A stretch of DNA of 64,000 bases from Tenacibaculum ovolyticum DSM 18103 (lineage in GTDB: Bacteria > Bacteroidota > Bacteroidia > Flavobacteriales > Flavobacteriaceae). The notes beneath the pieces are model-generated. The model made no database searches. It saw only the letters and a program-made list of their open reading frames with translations, and was not told the origin of the DNA. Below, one piece after another: positions 15,560-24,567 of the stretch. The stretch is from the NCBI RefSeq assembly GCF_000430545.1, contig NZ_AUMF01000016.1, positions 58,449 through 122,448 on the forward strand. Direction: 5' to 3'. A program made the translations under genes and the position numbers. Positions within the stretch are counted from its first letter, which is position 1. Each line of letters begins with the position of its first letter.

Positions 15560-17370
15560 TATTTATCAATTAAGAATTCGTCAATTTCTATCTTATTTTT
15601 AAGGTTTGTTAAAATACCAATTTCTTCTTTTGTGAAGTTTGGGATTGTAAACTTTTCAATGAAATTCTTTTGATAACAAGGAAAACCACCTTGTATTGAA
15701 ACACTTGTATTACTAACATAATAATCCATAATAATGGAATTAAGTATTTTTTTAACTAACAATAAGTTTTCTTCTTTAGAGAAAATATTTTCACTTTTTT
15801 TATTAAAATAGATGCCATAACCATTTGTATAATAAGCATCTTCTTCAGGAACAAATAAAAACCTTGGATGTTTACTAAATGTTGGATTTATAATTTTTTT
15901 ACCAAATCTTGTAATTCCTTGTGTTCTTCCCCAAACATAAAATGGTGAAAAAACTTTTTTACCTTTTCCACGACCTTTTAATTTTTCTTTTTCTGAAAGC
16001 AAAAACTCATAACATTTAGGGAATTTAGCTAAAAATTCATTTTCCAAAATTGGAATTGCATTTTTGGAATCTGTATGATATGGAGTAATAATTCTTAAAG
16101 TATTGTTTTCAATATCTTTTTGGCTTTTAAATTTAGATATTTTATAAACAGGTCTTGTTATTTTTTTTTCAATAAGGAACGTTCCGTTTTCAGTTGTTTT
16201 TGTTAGAAATCCATTTTTTTCAATTGCAGAATCTACAAAAAAGACTTCATCTTTTAAGGTTGCAATTCCAGCAGCAATGTTGAATAACTGTTTTATTGGA
16301 GTTCCAATTCTCTCAATTATTTTAATATTTTCTTGTTCATTTGTTTTTAGTAGTCTCCATTTACTAACATCCAAATTTTCTAAATAATTAGGCGAACCAT
16401 TTGCTGAAATTAAAAAGTCAGAACAAGATTGTTCGTCTTTAATTTTATCGAATAAAATAGAATCGTTAGCCTTTTTATTAACAAAAGTAATTGCTGTGTA
16501 TGTTTGAGCATCAAAAACTTTTTTGTGTCTAAAATCTACAATTCTTGTTACGCATTTATTTTGTGAAAAATATTGACGAAGTGATAAGGCTGATAACGAA
16601 GTGAAATAATTATTTGGAGTAATATATCCTAACTTTCCTTTTGTAGTTAACAATTTATAACCTAATTCAAAAAATGCGAAATACAAATTGAAAGTTCCAT
16701 TTTCAATACTTTTCCAATTATTAATTAAATAAAGTCTATTATCGTCACTTAAATCTTGGAATTTAACATAAGGAGGATTGCCAACAATTATTTCAAATTC
16801 ACTTTTCCAGTCTGCTTTTAAACTATCTTGATTATATATGTTAAAGTCAGATTCTTCAATTATTTCATTGTTTAAAAGTCCAAAAAGTGATAAGATTATT
16901 TTTGAGCGTTTTACATTATAATTTAATATATCAGAGCCATAAACATTTTCTTTGATAGTTTTCTTTACGCTTTTATTGAAAGTCTTTTGGTAATATTCTA
17001 CCAAGCCAATTAAAAATGCTCCACAACCGCAACTTGGGTCTAAACATTTGTCTTTGTTTTTTGGAGAAACTTCTTTAATTATAAAATCTACAACATAAGT
17101 AGGTGTGAAGAACGCTCCGTTTATTTTTCTATCATTTGTCGGAATTAAAAGTTCAAGATAATTTTCTAATAGTTTTAGTTCTTTGATTTTAAGTATTGAA
17201 ACAAGAAAATAAATTTCTGGTTCAGTTTTGAAATCAGCGAACAGTTCTGAAATTATCGGACTTTTACTTCGTTCTAAATCATTATTTTGAAGAAAAGAAT
17301 AAATGAGATGTTTCTCAATGAGTGCTATCTCGTGAGAATTCAGTAGTTCATTTATAGTGCTTTTGTTCAT
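15523..17370 (-). CDS. Type II N6-adenine DNA methyltransferase, TaqI-like
   Basis: 615 residues. CLDPSCGCGAFL near residues 105-116 is motif I (S-adenosylmethionine binding) and VGNPPYVKF near 195-203 is the catalytic NPPY of amino-methyltransferases, in gamma-class order. The C-terminal half (from about 380, with GRTQGITRFGKKIINP near 490-505) looks like a TaqI/Eco57I-type target-recognition domain. It has no nuclease motif of its own, so it is a separate modification enzyme. It is convergent with, and overlaps, the endonuclease gene, as in Esp1396I-type systems. A single C-box lies just upstream of its start. Confidence 0.9.
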   Translation of the reverse strand: MNKSTINELLNSHEIALIEKHLIYSFLQNNDLERSKSPIISELFADFKTEPEIYFLVSILKIKELKLLENYLELLIPTNDRKINGAFFTPTYVVDFIIKEVSPKNKDKCLDPSCGCGAFLIGLVEYYQKTFNKSVKKTIKENVYGSDILNYNVKRSKIILSLFGLLNNEIIEESDFNIYNQDSLKADWKSEFEIIVGNPPYVKFQDLSDDNRLYLINNWKSIENGTFNLYFAFFELGYKLLTTKGKLGYITPNNYFTSLSALSLRQYFSQNKCVTRIVDFRHKKVFDAQTYTAITFVNKKANDSILFDKIKDEQSCSDFLISANGSPNYLENLDVSKWRLLKTNEQENIKIIERIGTPIKQLFNIAAGIATLKDEVFFVDSAIEKNGFLTKTTENGTFLIEKKITRPVYKISKFKSQKDIENNTLRIITPYHTDSKNAIPILENEFLAKFPKCYEFLLSEKEKLKGRGKGKKVFSPFYVWGRTQGITRFGKKIINPTFSKHPRFLFVPEEDAYYTNGYGIYFNKKSENIFSKEENLLLVKKILNSIIMDYYVSNTSVSIQGGFPCYQKNFIEKFTIPNFTKEEIGILTNLKNKIEIDEFLIDKYQLKIPVPNLLS

Positions 17371-17380
17371 TTTTTATGCT

Positions 17381-17396
17381 GTTGACTATGAGTAAC
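17381..17396 (-). promoter_or_regulatory. Single C-box at the methyltransferase promoter
   Basis: Read leftward this is gttactcatagtcaac, differing by one base from gttacttatagtc of the tandem operator and ending with the same atagtcaac. It begins 10 bases before the methyltransferase start, which suits repression of the methylase by the C protein. Confidence 0.7.
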
Positions 17397-17574
17397 AAAT
17401 TTACTGTTTTTATTTGGACTACACAAATTTTAGCGTTGGGAAGAAACAGCTCTTTTATTTTTTTTGAGCGTTGGACTTTAGCGTTGATAAAAAAATAAAT
17501 GTGTTGTTTGTGCGTTGGATTTTTTAGTTCAAATGTTTAATTTTAGCTCAATTTTCGCATTACTTACAATAATT

Positions 17575-17613
17575 AAATAAGAGCACCTTTTACAATAAAA
17601 GGTGCTCTTATTT
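17575..17613. terminator. 18-bp perfect hairpin, terminator-like
   Basis: aaataagagcacctttta pairs with 17596-17613 across a 3-base loop, with A/T tails on both sides. It may insulate the restriction cassette from its right neighbour. Confidence 0.7.
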
Positions 17614-17798
17614 CTGTTTTATGGTCACTAATATATTTAATTTAAGGAACTTAATTATTGTTTTTTAATATTAATTACAAGATGCGTATAAATTTCTCTA
17701 GTTTTATTGCTAGAAAGCTCTGAAACTCGAAAATAAAGAGAGTAATCGTTAAAAAAATACTAAACATATTACTAAAATTAAACTGAATTAATCGTTTT

Positions 17799-17923
17799 GC
17801 TACCGCGAGCATTTTGCTTGTAACAGCATGAGTAGGAAAAGAATGTAAAGATAATAGAAGTGAAATATATGTGTTATAAATTAGTATAATATCACCAGCC
17901 AAAACGCTTACACTTGCAGAAGC
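17799..17923 (+). repeat. Diverged repeat, copy A (left of radC)
   Basis: This aligns by eye with 18718-18843: shared blocks are gtaggaaaagaat, taatagaagtgaa, agtataata and acgctt-c-ctt/gc-agcag. Both copies are non-coding and in the same orientation. Confidence 0.6.
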
Positions 17924-17985
17924 TATTGTTTGTTATTTTAAGTATTTTATGATAAGATAATAAGAAAATACGAAGCCTTAAAAAA

Positions 17986-18600
17986 CTAAACTTTTAACTT
18001 TTCAACCTCCTTAACAGAAAGCCCTGTTGATAATGCAATTGTTTTATAATCAACCCCATTTTTTTTAAACTCTTTGGCTATTTCAACAGTTTTGTTTTTG
18101 TTAGCAATTTTAATAGCTTCTTTTTTTAATTGTTGTTCTAATACATATTTAGGTACATACTTTGTGCTTTCTTTTAATTGTTTTAAAAGACCCGTATCAG
18201 CAAAACTTAAATAGCTTTTATCAGATATTATTAAATGGTCAAGCACCTCGGTGTCTACAATAATACCAACTTGCATTAATCTATCAGAAATATCCTTATC
18301 CTCTTCCGAAGGTTTTAATTCACCGCTAGGGTGGTTGTGACATAAAATTATTCTTACAGCTCTTTTTTGCAAAGCAAAACTAAAAACCTCCATAGGTTCA
18401 ACAAGTGTTTTGTTAATGCTACCCAAACTAATAAGTTCTATAAAAAGAATTCGGCTGTTATTTGCCAAGCCAATAACCCAAAAATGTTCTCTGTTTTGGT
18501 CAATTTTATTTTCTCGAAGCAGCACCTTTTGCATAATCCCGTATATATCTTCAGAGTTTAATACTTTAATTTTTTCTTTTTCTGTTAATTTTATGTCCAT
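17986..18600 (-). CDS. RadC/JAB (MPN+) domain protein
   Basis: 204 residues. CHNHPSGELKPSEEDKDIS near residues 86-104 is the JAMM zinc motif (HxHPxG...SxxD) of RadC-type proteins, followed by VLDHLIISDKSYLSF, the usual RadC end. Residues 150-204 add a basic helical tail with a possible small HTH (YKTIALSTGLSVKEVEKLK). Such short RadC proteins without the N-terminal HhH are common on mobile elements of Bacteroidetes. The true function is unsettled, and a DNA-repair role is not well supported. It is flanked by two copies of a repeat (17799-17923 and 18718-18843). Confidence 0.8.
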   Translation of the reverse strand: MDIKLTEKEKIKVLNSEDIYGIMQKVLLRENKIDQNREHFWVIGLANNSRILFIELISLGSINKTLVEPMEVFSFALQKRAVRIILCHNHPSGELKPSEEDKDISDRLMQVGIIVDTEVLDHLIISDKSYLSFADTGLLKQLKESTKYVPKYVLEQQLKKEAIKIANKNKTVEIAKEFKKNGVDYKTIALSTGLSVKEVEKLKV

Positions 18601-18717
18601 AACGTAAATGTAAGCCTTTTTTTAAAAAATGTAAACCTGTTTTTTTGCGCTTATAGGTTTGCATTTACTATTATTGGCTACATATTACAAATTGGCGATA
18701 GCGGGTAGCAGGTTATG

Positions 18718-18843
18718 CACCGCTTTCGCAAGTATCTTGCTCGTGCTGGCATAAGTAGGAAAAGAATACTAAGATTAATAGAAGTGAAGTACAAGGGGTG
18801 TTAAATAGTATAATAGCATAAGCGAGACGCTTGCGCTAGCAGG
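18718..18843 (+). repeat. Diverged repeat, copy B (right of radC)
   Basis: This is the direct-repeat partner of copy A (17799-17923), about 0.9 kb away. It ends where the 42-bp tandem array region begins. Confidence 0.6.
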
Positions 18844-18888
18844 GGGTTAAAAAACCGTAAAAATAAAGGAAGGTTCTTCGTGAATAAG

Positions 18889-19140
18889 GTAGTTGCTCTT
18901 TGCAGTTGGTACGCTAATACTTGCAGCGTGGTAGTTGCTCTTTGCGGGCGGTACGCTAATACTTGCAGTGAGGTAGTTGCTCTTTGCAGTTGGTACGCTA
19001 ATACTTGCAGTGAGGTAGTTGCTCTTTGCGAGCGGTACGCTAACACTTGCAGCGAGGTAGTTGCTCTTTGCAGTTGGTACGCTAACACTTGCAGTAGGGT
19101 AGTTGCTCTTTGCAGGCAGTACGTTAATAATTACCTTAAA
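18889..19140 (+). repeat. Six tandem copies of a 42-bp unit
   Basis: The units begin at 18889, 18931, 18973, 19015, 19057 and 19099, each starting gtagttgctctttgc and running to about gctaatacttgcag. Units alternate between cagttg and cgggcg/cgagcg in the middle; the last is more diverged. Because 42 is divisible by three, both strands stay open, giving repetitive frames that are very probably not proteins. The 18601-19454 gap has no other supported gene. Confidence 0.9.
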
Positions 19141-19454
19141 GAGTTTGTTGTTTATGCCTTTTTATAATCCTTAACCGTGTTTAAGTAAAAAGCTATTAAA
19201 AGCATATTGCTATAGGCCTATTAAAAACATAAAATAAAGTTAATGTGTTGTATAATAGCTGTTAAATATGTAATTTGGCACTGAAAAAGAAAAAGAAACA
19301 AGCTTAAAAATTGCTATTACTATACACCATGTTTTAAACATATACTCAGTAAAACCGCTACTTATTAGGTTTTATTAAACTGCTAATAGTTTTTTTGGCA
19401 TCACTCTTATTCTTTAGTATTATTATTATTTAGGCAATGTTATGAGCCTAAGTA

Positions 19455-20486
19455 ATGTTAACGCATTTTAAAACAAAAAAATTAATAGTAAAACAAAAAA
19501 TGATTATGAATAACAAAAGAAATTACAAAGGAACAGATGTTTATATGGCAGAAAGCGCGCGAACTGTTTATAACTTATTAGTAGAAGATTTGCCTAAGTT
19601 TACAGCCTATAATACCCGCTTTACAGTTGAATATGCGAATGAATTTTTAAATCAGATTAATACGGCCGATACCATTATAACCGATGTTAGCATATTAGCT
19701 AAACAAGGGGTAGAAACACAAAAAGTACTTACCGCTATGCAGCAAGCTCGCCAACTGTATAACCGTATAAAAAACCATGCACAATGGGCTTTCGAAAAAA
19801 CGAGCCCAGCGATAGTAAAAGAATTTACTTCGGGTTACAATAAAATAGGACGCAACCAACCTAAAATGTTATTATTTTTAGAAACTTTAGAAAAAGTAAT
19901 AAATACACATATAAAAGAACTTATCGATGTAAATAAAGGAGGTATGCCACGAGTTATTTTAAGTGAATTAATAACAATAAAAGAACAACTAAAAACAGCA
20001 AACGTACAACAGGAAGTATATAAGAAAAAACGATTGGTAATTACAGAAACGCGTGTAAATACATTAAACAATTGTTATGCAACGATGGTACAAATAAATA
20101 ATTTAGCACAATTAGTATTTAATGATCAACCAGCTAAAAGATCGCAGTACAGCTACCGTTGGAGTTCGGGAAATAATAAATTAAGCGATTTTGTAGGCAA
20201 CGTAGCTCCAAATGAAACCAAAGTAATAACCTCATTACCATTTATGGCGGGTACTTATATAAGTTTTGAAAATAGGGGCGTAGTACCGTTGCAGTTTGAT
20301 TTAAGTATGAATGAAACCACTTTAGAGGGTAATATGGTTGAGTTAGAAGGTGGTGCTATAAACAGCCAAGCAATGGAGTGGTTATTAGCCGAAGGCGTTA
20401 ACGGAACAAACGTAAATGTATTGGTACATAACCCATCAGAAAACGAAACAGCAAGTTATTTGGTAAGTACCGATACAGCGTATTAG
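19455..20486 (+). CDS. Hypothetical protein, helical N-terminus and beta C-terminus
   Basis: 343 residues from the first ATG. ATGs at 19500 and 19506 (MIMNNKRNYKG) are likelier starts since the extra N-terminus is low-complexity Lys/Thr. I do not recognise the family. Residues about 30-230 look all-helical (four-helix-bundle style with many Gln/Asn/Leu). Residues about 250-343 (LPFMAGTYISFENRGVVPLQFDLSMN) look like a beta domain. No signal peptide. It stands alone, with a terminator directly downstream. Confidence 0.7.
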   Translation: MLTHFKTKKLIVKQKMIMNNKRNYKGTDVYMAESARTVYNLLVEDLPKFTAYNTRFTVEYANEFLNQINTADTIITDVSILAKQGVETQKVLTAMQQARQLYNRIKNHAQWAFEKTSPAIVKEFTSGYNKIGRNQPKMLLFLETLEKVINTHIKELIDVNKGGMPRVILSELITIKEQLKTANVQQEVYKKKRLVITETRVNTLNNCYATMVQINNLAQLVFNDQPAKRSQYSYRWSSGNNKLSDFVGNVAPNETKVITSLPFMAGTYISFENRGVVPLQFDLSMNETTLEGNMVELEGGAINSQAMEWLLAEGVNGTNVNVLVHNPSENETASYLVSTDTAY

Positions 20487-20513
20487 TACAAGCTATTTTA
20501 AACAGTAACAATA

Positions 20514-20542
20514 AAAAATCCACAACATAGTTGTGGATTTTT
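20514..20542. terminator. Bidirectional terminator between convergent genes
   Basis: A 13-bp stem (aaaaatccacaac with gttgtggattttt, loop ata) lies 28 bases after the rightward stop and 40 bases from the leftward stop. Confidence 0.85.
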
Positions 20543-20581
20543 ATTTACAATCATTTTATATCTGAATTGGTATTAGTTCTG

Positions 20582-21181
20582 TTACTCTTTTATAGCGGTA
20601 ATATTTAGTTCTATTACCTTAAGTACACCTACTAATAAAAAGCAAGCCATAGCAACATATACATTAATAAAAACAAATAATAAACCAAAAGTATAAATAA
20701 AGAAACATGCAACATCTAACGTTTTTTTATTTAAATAAATACCTATTTCAGATGTTTTACCATGAAGTTTAATAGCGGTTTTTCTTAAAAAAATAAACGA
20801 TAAATGGCACATTAACAATACAACTCCGTATGAAATAACGGGAATAACATCAGTATGATGATTTCCGTCACCTATCCAATCGGTTGTAAATGGGATAATA
20901 GATAACCAAAATAATAGATTTAAATTTGCCCATAAAGTTTGTGTGTTTATTTTCTTTGTTATTTTAAATAATTGGTGATGGGTAACCCAGTATACACTAA
21001 CGTATAAAAAACTTACAAAATAGCTAATAAAAGTAGGCAGTATATTTATTAGACTTTCTATTGTATAGTCTTTTGGTACCTTTAATTCTAAAACCATTAT
21101 GGTAATAATAATGGCAAGTACACCATCACTAAAAGCTTCTAATCGTTCGGAGGTCATTTCATTTTTCATTATGAAGAACAT
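20582..21181 (-). CDS. TMEM175-family (DUF1211) potassium channel-like membrane protein
   Basis: 199 residues. RLEAFSDGVLAIIITIMVLEL near residues 13-33 contains the R-FSDG signature of the TMEM175 pore helix. About five further hydrophobic segments follow, for six in all. Bacterial members conduct K+ as tetramers. The annotated ATG gives MFFIMKNEMTS; Met5 or Met9 are plausible alternatives. It precedes the DUF6265-like lipoprotein on the chromosome with a 16-base gap and may be cotranscribed after it. Confidence 0.85.
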   Translation of the reverse strand: MFFIMKNEMTSERLEAFSDGVLAIIITIMVLELKVPKDYTIESLINILPTFISYFVSFLYVSVYWVTHHQLFKITKKINTQTLWANLNLLFWLSIIPFTTDWIGDGNHHTDVIPVISYGVVLLMCHLSFIFLRKTAIKLHGKTSEIGIYLNKKTLDVACFFIYTFGLLFVFINVYVAMACFLLVGVLKVIELNITAIKE

Positions 21182-21197
21182 TAATACTTTTAAAAAA

Positions 21198-21710
21198 CTA
21201 TTTAATTTTTTCGAAGTCTAATTGAATATTTATTTTTTTACCTGAAATAGTAGCATATATTTCATCACCCTTTTTCCAATACTTTATTTTATTCGGAGAA
21301 TCGAGTTTTTTATTCGGATAATTTTTTAGGTTATTCTGACAAATGAATTCTTTAGAATTAGAACTTGTCATTTTAAAGGAAGAAGGTGTTAATTCTCCTT
21401 TTAATTGAATTTCAAAATCCCAATTATCATTAGATTTTATAAGTTTAAACTTTTCTTGGTATATGGTATCTGTATTTTGAGTTGTATAACTAAACCCGAT
21501 GTATTCGGTTTTGCTTATTTTTTTCCAATTCTCAAAGGTTTCTTTACCAACTACTTCGTTAGTTCTTTTCCACTTACCTAATAGCCAATCAAAATTATCG
21601 ACTGTTTCAATAGGTTTAGTAGCAGTTTTTGTTGTTTTAGCTTTTTTTGTTTTCTCAGAATTACAAGAGATAACTAAAAAAAAAATAAGTAGCATAAATA
21701 TTTTTTTCAT
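21198..21710 (-). CDS. Lipoprotein with DUF6265-like domain
   Basis: 170 residues with signal and lipobox (FFLVISC, Cys near residue 16). The mature part FDWLLGKWKRTNEVVGKETFENWKK...YIGFSY is typical of the lipocalin-like DUF6265 beta-barrels of Bacteroidetes, of unknown ligand. A Lys/Thr-rich linker (residues 19-35) joins barrel and anchor. The TMEM175-like gene follows 16 bases downstream. Confidence 0.75.
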   Translation of the reverse strand: MKKIFMLLIFFLVISCNSEKTKKAKTTKTATKPIETVDNFDWLLGKWKRTNEVVGKETFENWKKISKTEYIGFSYTTQNTDTIYQEKFKLIKSNDNWDFEIQLKGELTPSSFKMTSSNSKEFICQNNLKNYPNKKLDSPNKIKYWKKGDEIYATISGKKINIQLDFEKIK

Positions 21711-21846
21711 GTTTCTGTTTTTAGATAGCGTGTAAAATTTTAGAATTATTATAACTTCTATTCTTTAGTAATAATTTTCAATGCCCATTTAAGTATTCAA
21801 AATAGACATTGAAAAGACTAAGTGTTACTAAAATTAAATAGTGCTT

Positions 21847-22248
21847 TTATTTATAATAATTTCGATCATCTGGTGCTTCATTTAAAGTAAATGTATGTTG
21901 GTATTCAGGATCGTATACATTTAAAATAGTATAGGTTCCATCAGTTTGCCACGACTCTCCATCCCAAGTACCATCAGCACTTAATGCTTTGTAAATATGT
22001 TGAGATTGAATAAGAACACGCCCCCAGAAAAGCCATTTTCCATTTATATTATGTACAAAATATACTCGTACAGGATCCATTTGAAAAATTCGTGCACTTG
22101 GTTTGTTTTTAAACTCAAATACTTTTCCTTTAACATCCTCTAAAGTAATAGGATGCTTTTTATGTTTTTCTAATTGAAAAATAGTTACAGGAAATCCCTG
22201 ATCAGTGGTTAATTCTAATGTATCATTAATTTCTACGAAACTTCCCAT
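21847..22248 (-). CDS. Hypothetical protein, last gene of the PLD-GMC operon
   Basis: 133 residues, no signal peptide, beta-rich (VRVYFVHNINGKWLFWGRVLIQSQHIY). I recognise no family. It starts two bases after the SRPBCC gene's stop, so it is part of that operon. Many aromatic residues suggest a small ligand- or protein-binding beta fold. Confidence 0.6.
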   Translation of the reverse strand: MGSFVEINDTLELTTDQGFPVTIFQLEKHKKHPITLEDVKGKVFEFKNKPSARIFQMDPVRVYFVHNINGKWLFWGRVLIQSQHIYKALSADGTWDGESWQTDGTYTILNVYDPEYQHTFTLNEAPDDRNYYK

Positions 22249-22250
22249 TT

Positions 22251-22712
22251 TTATATGTTTTGGTTATTGATTAATCTTCCTCCAAATTTGTTTATCAAAC
22301 TGTTAAATCCATTTTGATAAAATTGCGTTAGTCCATCTTCAGTAGCATAAAATTTAGAAGACCATTGTACCAAACAACGTTTGTCTAATTCAGTTTCTAT
22401 AACTTGAATTTGAGCATGGTATTTTTGTGTTGTTTCTCCCCATGCACCTTTATGCCATTTGTATTTATAGCGCATATTTTCATTATCCATAAAAACTAAT
22501 TCTTCCCAGGTTGGAGTTTGCCCTGGAAAACTTAGTTTTCGGCGAATATCTCTTTCTTCTCCTTGTTCTTCAGGAACTTCACAAATTGGAATATCTGGAT
22601 GCCATTGATTAATATTGTAAAAACCTCCTACTAGATGCCATACTTTAGCTGCTGAGGCATTTAGTTCACATACAACAACCACGCGCCAATTTTTATATTC
22701 TTTTGTGTTCAT
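22251..22712 (-). CDS. SRPBCC (START-like / polyketide cyclase-type) protein
   Basis: 153 residues. The VVCELNASAAKVWHLVGGFYNINQWHPDI opening is the standard SRPBCC start (strand, helix, then a W/HP at the cavity mouth), and the C-terminal helix (FYQNGFNSLINKFGG) completes the helix-grip fold. Such proteins bind hydrophobic ligands or act as cyclases or dehydratases. Placed beside a GMC oxidase and a VioB-like ferritin-type enzyme, it may handle their small-molecule product. The fold is confident; the role is inferred. Confidence 0.75.
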   Translation of the reverse strand: MNTKEYKNWRVVVVCELNASAAKVWHLVGGFYNINQWHPDIPICEVPEEQGEERDIRRKLSFPGQTPTWEELVFMDNENMRYKYKWHKGAWGETTQKYHAQIQVIETELDKRCLVQWSSKFYATEDGLTQFYQNGFNSLINKFGGRLINNQNI

Positions 22713-22825
22713 TTTATAATGCTTTTATTTATTGTTAGTTAGGTTTGTTTAAATTTTTATTAGCTAAGCATTGGTATAAATAAGCTTAGTTTAACAGCGC
22801 CTTAAATAATAGTATTTATAAGTAA

Positions 22826-23389
22826 TTAAAATGAACGAACTGCTCTTACGCGACAACTATGGTTTTTAAGATCGGTAAATATATTACCCTCTAAAAAGTA
22901 TTGAGCCCACGCAAAGTTTAGGTCTAGTTCAGTAGAACTCCAATAAAAATCACTCGCAAAATTACCAACTTCTTTATTTGGAGGATTAGCACCACGACCA
23001 ATATTTGTAAACATTAGACTTAGTTCTTTTTTTGATGGTAAATACCAATCTGAAAAACCATTTAATTCTAAATCATAACAAAGCTGAGCTGCGTATGGTT
23101 TAACACCTTGACTTATAATAATTTTCTCTGTATTGGCTTTTCCTGAACCAACAATACTATCAAAAGTTTTGGTATTCGTAAAAGCTCCATAATGCCATTG
23201 GCTACCTGTACTTTGATCTTGAGGAGCACAAACTAACCCGTGTTTACCTGTTGCATCTAAATAGAATATAATTCCTCCTAGTTCTGAAACATTTTGACCG
23301 ATACGATATTTTGATGTATTCTTACCTTGAGCAAAGAAATTGAAAGTAGCAAAAAGTAAAAAAGCGAATAAAATATGTTGTTTTTTCAT
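22826..23389 (-). CDS. Exported DUF1566 (Lcl C-terminal-like) domain protein
   Basis: 187 residues with a signal peptide (FAFLLFATFNFFAQG). The body (GGIIFYLDATGKHGLV, LNGFSDWYLPSKKELSLMF, YWSSTE, CRVRAVRSF) carries the DUF1566/Lcl signature often found in surface proteins. The molecular function is unknown. It interrupts an otherwise enzyme-encoding leftward operon, with about 115 bases of spacing to the downstream SRPBCC gene. Confidence 0.8.
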   Translation of the reverse strand: MKKQHILFAFLLFATFNFFAQGKNTSKYRIGQNVSELGGIIFYLDATGKHGLVCAPQDQSTGSQWHYGAFTNTKTFDSIVGSGKANTEKIIISQGVKPYAAQLCYDLELNGFSDWYLPSKKELSLMFTNIGRGANPPNKEVGNFASDFYWSSTELDLNFAWAQYFLEGNIFTDLKNHSCRVRAVRSF

Positions 23390-23430
23390 TATTATAATTT
23401 TTATTAATTATTGGTTTGGTTGAGGTTGTT

Positions 23431-24567
23431 TTAGATAAGTCTGAAGCTAGGTCCGTAATTTTTAGATTTCCCAGGAATTGGAATTTTCATTAATGGTAAT
23501 GCATATTTTTCTAGTTTAAACATTACTTCGATAGCATTAACTAAGGCAGCTTGCCCTCTTCCATCAATTGCCCAAGCTTCTTCTAAAAACTTAACTAATT
23601 CGGTATACACTTCATCAAAACTATTTGTTAGGTGCCATACTTCTTTAGTCACATCAGCTTCTTTGTATCCTCCTTTTGGAATTCTTGCAATAGTGTAGGT
23701 TTCAGGACGTGGATTTGGATCTTTAAAGTAATATTTGTCACCCTCTTGAACAATTTTCTTTTGGTAAAAAACTTCCCAAAAACGATAGAAATGAGCTAAA
23801 TTATCCATTCCTGTACTTGCAGGTGTTACATCTTCAGATCCTTCTCCTTGTTCTTTTATCATATCGATGGCTTTTGAAACGCTACCAGCATCTGCCATTA
23901 CCCACCAAGATAAAGGCCCTGCTAATTGACGTTCAACATTCATCTTTGGTTGAAGTTCTTGAAACAATTCATTAATTCGATCGTATAATTCGCCAATAGT
24001 TGTGTTGTGCGAATAATCTTTATTGTGCTTTCCTTTTTGTAGAATTCCATTCTCATCAGGTATGTTTCCAATATCTACCAATTCACCTGAATCGTAATCG
24101 TAAATATCAGCAACTTCTTCTGGCAATTCTATTTCCATAAAATTACGGAGAGAACTATCATTTAACCCTTCTAAATATAAAAACAGTTTAGGGTGTACAC
24201 CTCCAGGAAGCCCAGAAGGAAAGCTCAACCTGTTTTCGGTATTATAAATTTTTGGTTCTCCGCCAATTCCGGCAATCATATTACAAACCATTGCCATATG
24301 AAGCATTTCTTCTTGAAAGATATTACGAATAGATTTTGCTACTTCACATTTATTATCTTTAATAGTCCACATTGCTTGCAAATAAATAGGAATAGTTGCG
24401 AACTCAAGAATAACAGCATTATTAAGCAATTCTTTTAAAATAAACATTTTGTCATCATGCTCTTCGCATGCAGTTTTTTTAGAATGCGCTATAAGTTCTT
24501 GTACATTGTTAATTTTAGAAGCTTGCTCTTGAAATTTATTTTTAAAATTTATAGTTGATGTTCCCAT
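23431..24567 (-). CDS. Ferritin-like protein of the VioB/RebD N-terminal type
   Basis: 378 residues. LLNNAVILEFATIPIYLQAMW near residues 46-66 and FQEEMLHMAMVCNMIAGIGG near 84-103 provide the Glu and ExxH ligands of a ferritin-like di-iron (or related) bundle. PSGLPGGVHPKLFLYLEGL follows, as in the iminophenyl-pyruvate dimer synthase family (PF12902). Family members help couple amino-acid-derived imines or act as oxygenases. The gene's start overlaps the GMC gene's end by 19 bases. The substrate is unknown. Confidence 0.8.
   Translation of the reverse strand: MGTSTINFKNKFQEQASKINNVQELIAHSKKTACEEHDDKMFILKELLNNAVILEFATIPIYLQAMWTIKDNKCEVAKSIRNIFQEEMLHMAMVCNMIAGIGGEPKIYNTENRLSFPSGLPGGVHPKLFLYLEGLNDSSLRNFMEIELPEEVADIYDYDSGELVDIGNIPDENGILQKGKHNKDYSHNTTIGELYDRINELFQELQPKMNVERQLAGPLSWWVMADAGSVSKAIDMIKEQGEGSEDVTPASTGMDNLAHFYRFWEVFYQKKIVQEGDKYYFKDPNPRPETYTIARIPKGGYKEADVTKEVWHLTNSFDEVYTELVKFLEEAWAIDGRGQAALVNAIEVMFKLEKYALPLMKIPIPGKSKNYGPSFRLI

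Larger units (their letters stand above)
17371..17985. other. Intergenic region, no gene supported
   Basis: This holds the C-box, four GCGTTG motifs (17433-17520), a strong hairpin (17575-17613) and repeat copy A. A 75-codon leftward frame here overlaps the repeat and looks like chance. Confidence 0.6.

Noticed and set aside
17675..17902. 75-codon leftward frame between the methyltransferase and radC
   Set aside because: It lies over repeat copy A, and the second copy at 18718-18843 does not preserve the frame.
18889..19140. CRISPR array
   Set aside because: The units are contiguous 42-bp copies without unique spacers, and no cas gene is present.
18801..19167. Repetitive frames on both strands over the 42-bp array (WYANTCSE-like and LQRATTSLQ-like repeats)
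   Set aside because: A 42-bp unit automatically keeps all frames open or closed together. Neither strand has a convincing start, signal or neighbour.
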